A stretch of DNA of 41,585 nucleotides, taken from JBBSQE01 sp038258095 (GTDB lineage Bacteria; Actinomycetota; Thermoleophilia; Solirubrobacterales; 70-9). The stretch is from the NCBI GenBank assembly GCA_038258095.1, contig JBBSQE010000003.1, positions 1 through 41,585 on the forward strand, read 5' to 3'. The notes below the pieces were generated by a model. That model had not been told where the DNA came from. It searched no databases and saw nothing but the letters and a program-made list of their open reading frames with translations. This document shows positions 30,260 to 38,482 of the stretch, piece by piece (position 1 is the stretch's first letter; each line of letters begins with the position of its first letter). A program made the position numbers and the translations under genes.

Positions 30260-31584
30260 CAGTCGCGATCAAGAAGCACTGGAAGGACTTCCTCGCCGTG
30301 GCCGGCCTGGTGTTCATCGGCCTGGTGACGACTTACGTCATCGTCCAGCACCAGCGACTGCGCATCCCGATCCTCGAGGAGAAGCCCTTCCGGCTCAACG
30401 CCGAGTTCAAGACGGCCCAGGCCGTGACTCCGGGCCAGGGGCAGACGGTCGTGGTCGCCGGAGTGAAGATCGGCGACATCACGGATGTGCACCTCGAGGA
30501 CGGCAAAGCCGTCGTCAGCATGGACGTGGAGCGCAAGTACCTGCCGATCTACAAGAACGCCACGGCCCTGGTGCGCCCGCGCACGGGTCTGCAGGACGTA
30601 TTCGTCGAGCTGGACCCCGGCACGAAGTCTGCCGGTGAATTCCAGGACGGCGGGACGATCTCGGTGGCCAATACCCAACCAGAGGTGAACCTCGACGAGA
30701 TCCTCTCCGCCCTCGACGGGGATACCCAGGCCTACCTGCGGGCGCTGATCGACAGCGGCGGCCAGGGTCTCAAGGGCCAGGGCCGGAACCTCGGCAAGCT
30801 GCTCGGCGGGCTTGGGCCGATCAACAGGGAGCTTGCAGACCTCAACAAGATGGTCGCAACTCGCCGCGAGAACCTCTCGCACCTGGTCCACAATCTCAAC
30901 ATCCTCACGAAGGCCGTCGGAGACGACGGCGACCAGCTCGCGCAGCTCGTCGACTCTTCGAACGCGACCCTCGGCGCGATCGCCTCACAGGACGTCAACG
31001 TGCAGAGCGCCGTGGCCCTCCTTCCGGGAACGCTGGCGACCGCACGGTCGTCGCTGGGCAAGCTCGAGGGCTTCTCGGCGCGGCTGGGCCCGACCTTCAA
31101 CCACCTCCGTCCCTTCGCCCGCAACCTCGCTGAGCTGAACGCCTCGGTACGGCGCGTATCCGACACCGCGCCGGTGATCAGGAGCCAGATCCGGCCCTTC
31201 GTGCGCTCGGCCCGTCAGCCCGTGCGGGACCTGCGCCCGGCCGCCGACAGGCTGGCGAAGACGACGCCGCGCCTCACCGACGTCGCGATCGAGCTCAACC
31301 GTCTCACCAACATGGCCGCCTACAACCCGAAGGGCGCGGAGCCTCCGGGCACGCCGGGCCGCGATGAGGGCTACCTCTTCTGGCTCGGCTGGCTGGCCCA
31401 CAACGGCAACAGCGTCTTCAGCGCGCAGGACGCGAACGGCGACGAACGCCGGATCTACCTGACCGCGGGCTGCAGCACGCTGCTGACGCTGGCTTCCCAG
31501 CCGACGCCGTTGATCCCGACCCTGGCCGGGACGATCACTCAGTTCCTGCCTCTCTTCGATCCAGGCGGGATCTGCGCCAACTAA
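30256..31584 (+). CDS. MCE/MlaD-family lipid transport protein 5
   Basis: 442 residues from GTG 30256, which overlaps the previous stop. Anchor: DFLAVAGLVFIGLVTTYVIV. MCE domain: FRLNAEFKTAQAVTPGQGQT, VVVAGVKIGDITDVHLEDG, VRPRTGLQDVFVELDPG. Helical region with repeated LAQLVDSSNATLGAIASQD-type motifs, also seen in genes 1 and 6. The C-terminus has a single NGNSVFSAQDANG loop and one Cys pair (AGCSTLL, GGICAN). Shorter than the others and lacking a low-complexity tail. Same operon; two bases separate it from gene 6. Confidence 0.92.
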   Translation: MTVAIKKHWKDFLAVAGLVFIGLVTTYVIVQHQRLRIPILEEKPFRLNAEFKTAQAVTPGQGQTVVVAGVKIGDITDVHLEDGKAVVSMDVERKYLPIYKNATALVRPRTGLQDVFVELDPGTKSAGEFQDGGTISVANTQPEVNLDEILSALDGDTQAYLRALIDSGGQGLKGQGRNLGKLLGGLGPINRELADLNKMVATRRENLSHLVHNLNILTKAVGDDGDQLAQLVDSSNATLGAIASQDVNVQSAVALLPGTLATARSSLGKLEGFSARLGPTFNHLRPFARNLAELNASVRRVSDTAPVIRSQIRPFVRSARQPVRDLRPAADRLAKTTPRLTDVAIELNRLTNMAAYNPKGAEPPGTPGRDEGYLFWLGWLAHNGNSVFSAQDANGDERRIYLTAGCSTLLTLASQPTPLIPTLAGTITQFLPLFDPGGICAN

Positions 31585-31586
31585 CC

Positions 31587-33008
31587 ATGCAGAAGCAAGC
31601 CCCCTCAACAGCCCGCATCCTCGTCGCCGTCGGCTTCGCCCTGTCGTGCTTCGGCCTGCTGCTCTTCCTCTGGGTCACCTTCGGCGGTCCGACGCCCTTC
31701 AAGGCGGAGAAGTACCGGCTGACCGCCGACTTCACGGAGGCGACGACTCTCGCCAAGGAGGCGGACGTCAGGATCGGCGGCGTCACGGTCGGCAGCGTCA
31801 AGAATCTGTCTCTGCCGCCCGAGGGCAACGCGACCGAAGTCGAGATGGAGATCGACGACCAGTTCGCCCCGATCCCCGAGGACACCCGGGCGATACTCCG
31901 CCAGAAGACCCTGCTCGGCGAGACCTACATCGAGCTCTCGAGCGGCGACGCCGCCAGCGGCGAGTTGCCTGACGGCGGTCACCTGAAGGCGTCCCAGGTC
32001 CAGGAATCCACGCAGATCGACGAGATCTTCGCCGCCCTGGACAAGAGCACCCGCTCGGCCTTCCGGAGCTGGATGAAGAACGCCGCGGTCGGCATCGAGG
32101 GCCGCGGCCAGGACCTCAACGAGGCCTTCGGCAACGTCGGGCCGTTTTCGACCGACGCCACATCGGTCCTGCGCATCCTCAACTCCCAGCAGACCGATCT
32201 CAAGGGCCTGATCCGGGACACCGGGACAGTGTTCGATGCCCTGGGGGCGCGGGACGGTCAGCTCACCAACGCGATCCGGCAGTCGAACACGACCTTCGGA
32301 GCCATCGCCTCGCGTGATCAGGCTCTCGCGGACACGATCCAGATCTTCCCGACGTTCAATGAGGAGACCCGTCTGACCCTGAACCGTCTGGCGACGTTCG
32401 CGCTCGACACCCAGCCGCTGGTGAACGATCTGAAGCCTGTCGCCGACGACCTGAGCCCGACCTTCATCGCGGTCAAGCGCCTCTCTCCCGACCTGAAGCA
32501 GCTGTTCGTGAACCTCGGCCCCTTCCTCAACAGGGCGAGCACGGGTCTGCCGGCGTTGGGCTCCGTGCTTCGCGAGCTGCGGCCGGTTCTCGTGGCCCTC
32601 GACCCGTTCCTGGCGAATCTGAACCCGGTCATCCGCTACGTCAACGCGTACCGCACCAACGTGCCCGACTTCTTCTCGTCGCCGCCGAGCGGCTTCGCGG
32701 TCGCCACCCCGCAGCCCGGCGATCCGGCGCCTCGCCGCTCACTGCGCGTGCTCACGTATCTGAGCCCGGAGAGCCTGTCGATCTACCCGACCCGCCTCTC
32801 GACCAACCGAGGCAACGGCTACCTCCAGCCGAAGGTGATCAACAGCTATGCCTCCGCATCCCAAGGCATCTTCCCGAACTTCGACTGCGACCCCTCCGGC
32901 GGCCCGACCACGGGCAACGGCGACAGTGACGCTCCTTGCTTCATCGCGCCCCCGTTCCCCTCGCGGTTCGGCGGCGGTCAGGCGCCGAACATCTACGCCG
33001 ACCCCTGA
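31587..33008 (+). CDS. MCE/MlaD-family lipid transport protein 6
   Basis: 473 residues. Anchor: ILVAVGFALSCFGLLLFLWV. MCE domain: YRLTADFTEATTLAKEADVR, IGGVTVGSVKNLSLPPEG, LRQKTLLGETYIELSSGD. Long helical region with NTTFGAIASRDQALADTIQ, very similar to gene 1, so genes 1 and 6 may be the closest pair. C-terminal domain with the block NPVIRYVNAYRTNVPDFF. Last of the six; stacked hairpins follow the stop. The SCP2 gene 86 bases on has its own ribosome binding site but may be partly read through. Confidence 0.92.
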   Translation: MQKQAPSTARILVAVGFALSCFGLLLFLWVTFGGPTPFKAEKYRLTADFTEATTLAKEADVRIGGVTVGSVKNLSLPPEGNATEVEMEIDDQFAPIPEDTRAILRQKTLLGETYIELSSGDAASGELPDGGHLKASQVQESTQIDEIFAALDKSTRSAFRSWMKNAAVGIEGRGQDLNEAFGNVGPFSTDATSVLRILNSQQTDLKGLIRDTGTVFDALGARDGQLTNAIRQSNTTFGAIASRDQALADTIQIFPTFNEETRLTLNRLATFALDTQPLVNDLKPVADDLSPTFIAVKRLSPDLKQLFVNLGPFLNRASTGLPALGSVLRELRPVLVALDPFLANLNPVIRYVNAYRTNVPDFFSSPPSGFAVATPQPGDPAPRRSLRVLTYLSPESLSIYPTRLSTNRGNGYLQPKVINSYASASQGIFPNFDCDPSGGPTTGNGDSDAPCFIAPPFPSRFGGGQAPNIYADP

Positions 33009-33053
33009 GCGGGCCCGCGGTGCCCGCTTCTGACCGGGAGCGGCTCGCGCTCC
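33008..33053 (+). terminator. Two stacked hairpins after the mce operon
   Basis: AGCGGGC (33008-33014) pairs with GCCCGCT (33022-33028), followed by TCTG. A second stem GGAGCG (33037-33042) pairs with CGCTCC (33048-33053). Position directly after the last mce stop suggests termination or 3' end protection. Confidence 0.45.
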
Positions 33054-33094
33054 TGGCCGCGTAGGATGCGGCGAAACACGATAGAGGAGCGGGA

Positions 33095-33511
33095 TTGGCG
33101 TACTTCAAGGATGCGCAGGAGGTCTATGACACGGTCGGCAAGCTGTTCGTGTCGCTGACCGAGGACGAGGAGCTGGCACCGAAGTTCCGCAAGGCGGACA
33201 CGATCGTGCGCTACGAGTACACCGAGCCTGACTCCACCATCACCGTTCGCCTCCAGGAGGGCGAAGAGGGGCAGGTCGACTTCGGCGAGTCCGACCTCGA
33301 CCCCGAGGTGACGATGCGCATGAAGGCCGACACGGCCCACCGCTTCTGGCTCGGCAAGGTGAACGTGACCATGGCGATCGCGCGGGGCGAGATCAAGCCG
33401 CAGGGCCCCGTGTCGAAAATCCTCAAGCTGGTGCCGCTGACGAAGCCGGTCTTCCCCCGGTACCGCTCGATGCTCGAGGCCGACGGCCGCGAGGATCTGC
33501 TGAGCGTCTAG
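33095..33511 (+). CDS. SCP2 sterol-carrier-domain protein
   Basis: 138 residues from TTG 33095, chosen because AGAGGAG lies five bases upstream. One SCP2-like domain: IVRYEYTEPDSTITVRLQEG, VDFGESDLDPEVTMRMKADT, then AHRFWLGKVNVTMAIARGEI with KPQGPVSKILKLVPLTK, which is the typical SCP2 end. No signal peptide, so cytoplasmic. SCP2 domains bind fatty acids, acyl-CoA or sterols in a hydrophobic tunnel. Position after the six mce genes fits a role in receiving or handling lipids imported or exported by the MCE system. The first 30 residues form an extra helix. Confidence 0.88.
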   Translation: MAYFKDAQEVYDTVGKLFVSLTEDEELAPKFRKADTIVRYEYTEPDSTITVRLQEGEEGQVDFGESDLDPEVTMRMKADTAHRFWLGKVNVTMAIARGEIKPQGPVSKILKLVPLTKPVFPRYRSMLEADGREDLLSV

Positions 33512-33557
33512 ATGCCCCGGATGACCGGCTCCGCACCCGCCTAGGCCCAGGTAAACC

Positions 33558-34757
33558 TTGATCTTCAAGGAGTACTTCCAGTTCGCCCACCCGACCAGGA
33601 TCGTCGGAGGACAGGGGATGATCGCGTCGGCGGGGTTCGAGTTCGCCAAGGACGGTGCGAAGCGCCCGCTCATCGTGACCGACCCGGTCATCCGGGCAAC
33701 CGGGCTGCTCGAGAAAGTCGAGGCCGGCCTGGGTGACGGGGGCCTCGAGGTAGCCGGGATCTTCGATGAGGTTCCGCAGGACTCGGGAACCGGCGTGGTG
33801 GACGCGTGCGCCGCCGCCGCGGCCGAGTGCGGGTGCGACTCCCTGGTCGCGGTCGGCGGAGGCTCGGTGATGGACACGGCGAAGGTCGCCAACGCGCTCC
33901 TGGTCCACGGCGGCTCCGTCCTGTCCTACGAGGGGCTCTACCAGTTGCCTCGCTCGGATGGGTACGAGGGTGCGCCGCTGCCGCTGAAGCCGCTCGCCTG
34001 CATCCCGACGACCGCCGGCACCGGCTCCGAGGTCTCATTCGGAGCGGTGATCAAGGACGCCGAGCAGGGCCTGAAAATCACGCTCGGTGACTTCCCCTTC
34101 TTCCCCTCGCTCGCGATCCTGGATCCCGACGCGACGCTGACCCTGCCTCCGGCGCTTGCAGCGTCGACCGGCATGGACGCGATGACCCACGCCATCGAGG
34201 GCTACACCTCGACCGAGTGGACTCCCTACGGCGATGCGTTTGCCACCCAGGCCCTGAAGCTGGTGCGCGACAACCTCTCCCGCGCGGTCCTGACGCCCGA
34301 CGACGACGAGGCCCGAGGCAACATGCTCGTCGCGGCTTCGATGGCGATCGTCCCGGGGGCAGCCGCCAACGTCGCGCTCGGCGCGACGCACTCGATGTCC
34401 CATCCGGCCGGGGCCCAGCACGGCGTTGCGCACGGGGTGGCGAACGCGATCAACCTCCCGCACGTCATCCGATTCAACTCGGGTGACGAGGCGGCGGCGG
34501 AGCGCTACCGTGACGTGGCCGACATCCTCGGCGCGGAGGCGGCGGGCGGTGGCGAGGAGCTGGGCGAGAGCCTGGCCGCGTGGGTCACCGACCTGACGAA
34601 GTCGCTCGGCCTGCCGCAGCGTCTCTCCGAGGTCGGAGTGCCGGAGGCCGGGATCCCCGACCTCGTAGAGGGAGCGATGGGGGACGGCTGCACGCTGACC
34701 AATCCACGCGAGCTGACCGAGGACGACTTCACGAGGCTCTACGAGGCGGCTTTGTGA
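33558..34757 (+). CDS. Iron-containing alcohol dehydrogenase
   Basis: 399 residues, full length for the group III (Fe-type) family. N-terminal NAD-binding half has the GGGSVMDTAK motif near residue 95 and IPTTAGTGSEVS. The metal half has GMDAMTHAIEGYTS and HSMSHPAGAQHGVAHG, supplying the three His of the site; the Asp ligand is expected just before, near AILDPDATLT. It oxidises an alcohol or reduces an aldehyde with NAD(P)(H); the substrate cannot be read from sequence. TTG 33558 (IFKEYFQFAHPT follows) is the only start giving the full N-terminal strand. It sits between SCP2 and an unknown gene, so a lipid-derived alcohol or aldehyde is possible. Confidence 0.93.
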   Translation: MIFKEYFQFAHPTRIVGGQGMIASAGFEFAKDGAKRPLIVTDPVIRATGLLEKVEAGLGDGGLEVAGIFDEVPQDSGTGVVDACAAAAAECGCDSLVAVGGGSVMDTAKVANALLVHGGSVLSYEGLYQLPRSDGYEGAPLPLKPLACIPTTAGTGSEVSFGAVIKDAEQGLKITLGDFPFFPSLAILDPDATLTLPPALAASTGMDAMTHAIEGYTSTEWTPYGDAFATQALKLVRDNLSRAVLTPDDDEARGNMLVAASMAIVPGAAANVALGATHSMSHPAGAQHGVAHGVANAINLPHVIRFNSGDEAAAERYRDVADILGAEAAGGGEELGESLAAWVTDLTKSLGLPQRLSEVGVPEAGIPDLVEGAMGDGCTLTNPRELTEDDFTRLYEAAL

Positions 34758-34767
34758 GCGGCGAATC

Positions 34768-35460
34768 GTGAGCGGCGCCGAGGACTGGGCGGCGATCGTC
34801 CAGGGCCATGCCGGCAAGCACGAGCTGCGCTACGAGCCGGTCGGCGGGCTGAACCCCAAGGACGGGCCGGTTGCGCTCTGCGTGGGTGGCACGAATCGTC
34901 TGACCGGGCAGCTCGGCGAGGAGTTCTGGGGCTCGGCCTGCGACGCGGACGAGCGTGAGGAGGGCGGCTTCCTCCACAAGTCGGTGGTGCCGGGGGCCCT
35001 TCTCGTAAAGGCTCACATGCCGGATCTCGCCAAGGTCGTGCCTGCCTTCAACGTCGAGTCGATCGAGCGGACGGCGGGGGAGCTCGCGAAGCAGCGGGTC
35101 TCGCGCAAGGTCGAGTTCGAGTCGATCGACTTCAATCGCAGGTACCTGACGACGGTGCCGAAGGACTACGACCCGGTGGCCCTGCGCGAGCTCTTTTCGC
35201 CGGGCTTTCTCACCTGGGCGTCCTCGATGGACAACGAGCTCGATTTTGGGATCAACGACCGCCAGCTCTGGCTGCTCTGGAAGCTCCACGCGCGCACCGA
35301 GTCAGAGCTGAAGGAGGCGCTGAAAAACGGCGCGCAGCTGTTTCGCCGGCTGCGCTCGGAGATGGTCGAGGAGAACTACGCGACCTACCCCGTCGGGCCC
35401 TGGTATGCGGGGCTCGAGCCCTTCCCGGCCGACCCGGGCGCCCCTCAGTCGTCCGGATAG
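34768..35460 (+). CDS. Soluble protein of unknown function
   Basis: 230 residues, no signal peptide or membrane segment. I do not recognise a named family. Visible features: an early beta-rich part (HELRYEPVGGLNPKDGPVAL), an extended region KVEFESIDFNRRYLTTVPKD, then helices with LRELFSPGFLTWASSM, and a C-terminal amphipathic helix (ESELKEALKNGAQLFRRLRS). The FNRRY...LR.LFSP.F pattern recalls proteins that carry a PH-like or DUF3137-like core, but that is a weak impression. GTG 34768 is used, 11 bases after the dehydrogenase stop, so co-transcription is likely. Convergent with the Nudix gene, seven bases between stops. Confidence 0.75.
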   Translation: MSGAEDWAAIVQGHAGKHELRYEPVGGLNPKDGPVALCVGGTNRLTGQLGEEFWGSACDADEREEGGFLHKSVVPGALLVKAHMPDLAKVVPAFNVESIERTAGELAKQRVSRKVEFESIDFNRRYLTTVPKDYDPVALRELFSPGFLTWASSMDNELDFGINDRQLWLLWKLHARTESELKEALKNGAQLFRRLRSEMVEENYATYPVGPWYAGLEPFPADPGAPQSSG

Positions 35461-35467
35461 TCGCCCC

Positions 35468-36061
35468 TCAGCCCACCGGGTAGTCGGCGTCCCCCGGGAG
35501 CGCGATGCGGCGGCTCTCGCCCTCGCCGACGACCTTCGGGAGCACCGGCTCAATCGCCCGGTCGCGCATCGCATCCATCGCCTCCTCGGAGCGCTCGAAC
35601 TCCAGCAGTGCCTCGAGCTGGCGGATCGTCGGAAAGACGAGGGACAGCTCTCCGGCGGCGCTGGCATCCAGGGCGGCCCGCGGCTCGAACCAGCCGGCCT
35701 CGGTGGTCTCGACACCGTCGGGCTCGGGGGGTGTGTGGGCCGGAGCGAGGGCTAGAAAGAACCAGGCGTCGAACCTGGTCTTGACGATCTCGGGGGTGAT
35801 CCAGCGGGAGAACAACACCAGCTCGCCCGGCCCGTCGAGGACGATCCCCGCCTCCTCGGAGAGCTCGCGGATTGCGCACCTCCGGAAGCCCTTCTCGCCG
35901 TCGCCGTCCCCGGGGTCGACGGCGCCGCCGGGAAAGACCCAGACGCTCGGCATGAAGGTCGCGTCGGGGCTCCTCTTCACGAGGAGCACCTCGAGCGCCC
36001 GATCCGCATGGCGGCCCCCGCGACGCAGAAGCACCACAGAGGCTGCGGGTCGAGGGGTCAT
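35468..36061 (-). CDS. Nudix hydrolase
   Basis: About 197 residues from ATG 36061 (214 if it begins at 36112). The Nudix box is present as GGAVDPGD...REL-SEEAGIV: Gly at the start, then RELSEEAG with the metal-binding Glu residues. The first part has three extra residues compared with the 23-residue canonical box. The N-terminal strand RPAASVVLLRRG and VWVFPGGAVD are typical of the NUDT7/NUDT19-like CoA or acyl-CoA pyrophosphatase side of the family, which often carry a longer loop before the box. Substrate uncertain. ATG 36061 is preferred because the longer form would cover the promoter of the divergent rubredoxin. Confidence 0.87.
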   Translation of the reverse strand: MTPRPAASVVLLRRGGRHADRALEVLLVKRSPDATFMPSVWVFPGGAVDPGDGDGEKGFRRCAIRELSEEAGIVLDGPGELVLFSRWITPEIVKTRFDAWFFLALAPAHTPPEPDGVETTEAGWFEPRAALDASAAGELSLVFPTIRQLEALLEFERSEEAMDAMRDRAIEPVLPKVVGEGESRRIALPGDADYPVG

Positions 36062-36122
36062 CGGTTCGCCGGTGGTCAGCCGTTCAGCCGGTCCCGGCCG
36101 CGGTTGGGGCATGGGCGCACCC

Positions 36123-36128
36123 TACAAT
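36123..36128 (+). promoter_or_regulatory. -10 element of the second rubredoxin gene
   Basis: TACAAT (36123-36128) lies 11 bases before ATG 36140, predicting a leader of about five bases. No clear -35 is seen at the normal distance. Confidence 0.4.
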
Positions 36129-36139
36129 CCGCCGCTCGC

Positions 36140-36319
36140 ATGGAAGCCGCGACCTCCCAGCAATGGATCTGCCTCTCCTGCGGGTTCATCTACGACCCGG
36201 CCGAGGGCGACCCCGACGGGGGCGTCCCTCCGGGTACGCCGTTCAACGCCGTCCCGAGCGACTGGTTCTGCCCGGTATGCGGGGCGCGAAAGTCGGATTT
36301 CGAGCCGTACGAGGGCTGA
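36140..36319 (+). CDS. Rubredoxin (stand-alone)
   Basis: 59 residues with the four iron-binding Cys in WICLSCGFIYDPAEG and DWFCPVCGARKSDF. Very similar to the rubredoxin at 14595 (the loops PAEGDPDGG.PPGT and the C-terminal motif are shared), so the two are close paralogs. Unlike that one it has no adjacent oxidase; it is divergent from the Nudix gene and followed by a long hairpin, so it is probably monocistronic. Start ATG 36140 is set by homology: MEAATSQQWIC aligns with MSTVTAQQWIC. Partner unknown; it could also serve the R2lox-type oxidase or an alkane or lipid hydroxylase elsewhere. Confidence 0.94.
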   Translation: MEAATSQQWICLSCGFIYDPAEGDPDGGVPPGTPFNAVPSDWFCPVCGARKSDFEPYEG

Positions 36320-36335
36320 CGCTGTTGGCGGCGGC

Positions 36336-36391
36336 GGGAATTGGGGCCACCGCTCCGCAAGCACAGTCTTGCTCGCGGCGACCCCAATCCC
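36336..36391. repeat. Long imperfect inverted repeat after the rubredoxin gene
   Basis: GGGAATTGGGG (36336-36346) pairs with CCCCAATCCC (36382-36391) with one bulged A; inner stems CCGC/GCGG and CGCAAG/CTTGC close on a CACAGT loop. About 18 pairs in total. It begins 16 bases after the rubredoxin stop. It could be a terminator, or a REP-like or small mobile hairpin; no T run follows. Confidence 0.5.
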
Positions 36392-36607
36392 AACCTCCAT
36401 GAACCGCTCCCTCGTACAGGATGGCTGAGGGTCCGGCTCCCAGGCGCTCCTCCCGGCTAGCCACGGCCTCGCCGCGCGTGTTCGGCACATCTCCTCCGCT
36501 GGAGAGTTGTCGTCTTTGTCTCGCTATACGGGGGCGACAACTCGCCGGATCTCACCGCCCTACCCAGCGGCTGTTTGCTGCTTGTCGGGCCAGCGCGTCG
36601 CGCCGGC
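36392..36607. other. Non-coding region with a smaller inverted repeat
   Basis: Between convergent genes. GTTGTCG (36506-36512) and CGACAAC (36535-36541) form a 7-bp perfect inverted repeat with a 22-base loop, about 65 bases past the DUF4349 stop on the minus strand, where it may end that transcript. Short open frames in this stretch look spurious. Confidence 0.4.
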
Positions 36608-37873
36608 TCAGCCCTCGAGCACGCGGCGGCGGGAGCCGGCCACCCAGCCGCGGCGGCCGAGCCAGAACAGCAGGGCCAGCAGGGCGAACGGGGCCAGGAT
36701 CGCGAGGCCGACCAGCGTTACCGCCGCGGCGGTGGCGAGGATCCTGCCGGCGTCTGCGAGCGCGTCCTCGATGGTCCAGCGGCCACCGTCCGCGGAGCCG
36801 AAGCTGGACGCATCGCCGGTGACGACCTCCAGCGAGACGCGGGAGAGGTTGGCGCGGCGCTTGAGGCTGTTGAGAGCCGACCGGAGGCCCGCGACCCGCT
36901 GGCGCTGGAAGGAGAGCTGCTCCTCCGCCGACTGGCGCTCGGCATCGGTGTCGGCGGCGGCGAGTTGCTTCAGCAGCCCCTCGACCTCGGCGCGAGCTTC
37001 ACGAAGGCGGTCGCCCGTCGTGACCGTGGGGGCGGTGATGTCCTTGGTGTTCTCCGCGCGGGAGCGCACCTCGGCCACGCCGGAGAGGTTGGCTAGGGCG
37101 TCGCCGAGGCGGGCGCTCGGGATCAGCAGCTCGAACTCGGCCCCGGCGTCTCCCGCGGGACCGTCGGAGACCGACGAGTTCAGGACGATCCCGTCGTAGC
37201 GGCCGACGATGCCGAGCACGTCATCGGTCACGTCCCCCACCTTCCCGGGGTCGGTACCGAGGGTGAGCTGGGCGTTGCGCTCGACATAGCGGCGCTTCTC
37301 GCCGGAGGCGTAGGGGCCGGTGGTCGTTTGGCCTCCGATAGCGCTCGTGGAGGCGTTGGAAGCGCCCTTGGGGAGGCGCGCCGGACCGGCCGCGGACTCG
37401 GGGGACTCCACGGTGCTCGGGATCGGCGCGGACGCTGCCTTGCCGCCGCCTGCATCGGCGGACTGGGCCACGGCCGCGGTGTCGCCTTCGGCTCCGGGGT
37501 TCGAGTCCGTCGAGCCGGCACCACCGCTGTTCAGCGACACCACCGTCGTGACGGCGACCACCGCGGCAAGCGCGATCGCCCCGACCGGCATCAGCCGGCG
37601 GGTCATCGGAATGGATCGAAATCGCTCCCACGCGCTCGCGATCCCGAATGCGTTCTCACGCCCCTCGCCGGTGTCGAAGCCGGCGGCGACCTTGCGGTCC
37701 ATCCGGGCGGCGAAGCTCTCTTCCGGGCTGGGCCGGAGCTCCGCAATTTCACCGCTCAGTTCGGCCAGGTCGGCGAGGTCGGCCTCGACCGCATCGCCGC
37801 GGCGAGCCGCGTCGATCGCCGCAAGCTCGCGCTCGACCTGCGGGTCCATCTGGTCGTCCTCACGCAGTTTCAT
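36608..37873 (-). CDS. DUF4349 membrane protein, probable anti-sigma or sensor partner of the ECF sigma factor
   Basis: 421 residues. A charged cytoplasmic N-terminus (about 1-85, with EADLADLAELSGEIAELRPS) is followed by a transmembrane segment (LMPVGAIALAAVVAVTTVVS). An Ala/Gly/Ser linker and a DUF4349 domain come next (RYVERNAQLTLGTDPGKVGD, then GRYDGIVLNSSVSDG, and a coiled coil ending in QRQRVAGLRSALNSLKRRAN), with a second transmembrane pass near residue 385 (AAAVTLVGLAILAPFALLAL) and a basic tail. DUF4349 proteins are exported coiled-coil proteins of unknown role. The start overlaps the end of the ECF sigma gene by 14 bases, the classical arrangement of sigma and anti-sigma; the N-terminal region lacks the zinc motif HxxxCxxC, so it would be an atypical anti-sigma domain. 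Confidence 0.85.
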   Translation of the reverse strand: MKLREDDQMDPQVERELAAIDAARRGDAVEADLADLAELSGEIAELRPSPEESFAARMDRKVAAGFDTGEGRENAFGIASAWERFRSIPMTRRLMPVGAIALAAVVAVTTVVSLNSGGAGSTDSNPGAEGDTAAVAQSADAGGGKAASAPIPSTVESPESAAGPARLPKGASNASTSAIGGQTTTGPYASGEKRRYVERNAQLTLGTDPGKVGDVTDDVLGIVGRYDGIVLNSSVSDGPAGDAGAEFELLIPSARLGDALANLSGVAEVRSRAENTKDITAPTVTTGDRLREARAEVEGLLKQLAAADTDAERQSAEEQLSFQRQRVAGLRSALNSLKRRANLSRVSLEVVTGDASSFGSADGGRWTIEDALADAGRILATAAAVTLVGLAILAPFALLALLFWLGRRGWVAGSRRRVLEG

Positions 37874-38393
37874 CGCATGCCTTCCTGAGTTTGGTCACGG
37901 TTCGGTGGAGCTTGGTCCCGGCGTTGGATTCGCTGGCGCCGATCACCTGCGCGATCTCGGCGTTCGAGAGGCCGGCGAAGAACTTGAGGGAGATCAACTC
38001 GCGCTCGCCGGTGGTCAGGCGTTCAAAGGCGGTGGCCACGATCGTCCGGCGGATGCCAAGGTCGGCGAGGTCCTCGGGCGCCGGCGTGTCGTCGGCCGGC
38101 TCAGTCGTCAGCTCAGCCTGACGCCCCCTCCGGCGCAGCTCGTCGAGGGCTGCGTTTCGGGCTATGCCGAACAGCCAGGCTCGTGGTTCCCCGCGGCGCG
38201 GGTCGTACTTGGCGCGCTTGCGGTAGGCCCGCTCGAAGGCCGCGGCGGTCACGTCCTCCGCCGCGTGCCTGTCCCGCAGGAGGCCGGCGACGTATCCGTA
38301 GACGTCGTCGCGGCTGGAGCGGTAGAGGTCCTCGAAGGCGACATCGACATCGGAAGGCGCTGCCTCGGCGGGCGCGGTGAGCGTTTGACTCAT
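37860..38393 (-). CDS. ECF-type RNA polymerase sigma factor
   Basis: 177 residues. Region 2: FEDLYRSSRDDVYGYVAGLL, then DRHAAEDVTAAAFERAYRKR and GEPRAWLFGIARNAALDELR. Region 4: FERLTTGERELISLKFFAGL with the helix-turn-helix SNAEIAQVIGASESNAGTKL. Regions 1 and 3 are absent, as expected for ECF factors. ATG 38393 (SQTLTAP follows) is chosen; an ATG ten codons upstream (KRPWRRRGG) is possible but would give an odd basic extension. It overlaps the DUF4349 gene, which is likely its membrane-bound regulator. The 89-base gap upstream probably holds its own promoter; GAAAC-like motifs are there but I cannot assign them. Confidence 0.93.
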   Translation of the reverse strand: MSQTLTAPAEAAPSDVDVAFEDLYRSSRDDVYGYVAGLLRDRHAAEDVTAAAFERAYRKRAKYDPRRGEPRAWLFGIARNAALDELRRRGRQAELTTEPADDTPAPEDLADLGIRRTIVATAFERLTTGERELISLKFFAGLSNAEIAQVIGASESNAGTKLHRTVTKLRKACDETA

Positions 38394-38482
38394 GCCACCT
38401 CTACGGCGCCACGGGCGTTTCATCACAGAACGAGTTTCTATGAAGGCCCGGGTGGTGTGGAGCTGCGGCCCGCGCGGGCAGT

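Noticed and set aside
38468..38479. Perfect 12-base palindrome GCCCGCGCGGGC after bioA
   Set aside because: A GC-only palindrome without loop or T run is expected by chance at this composition; not called as a terminator.
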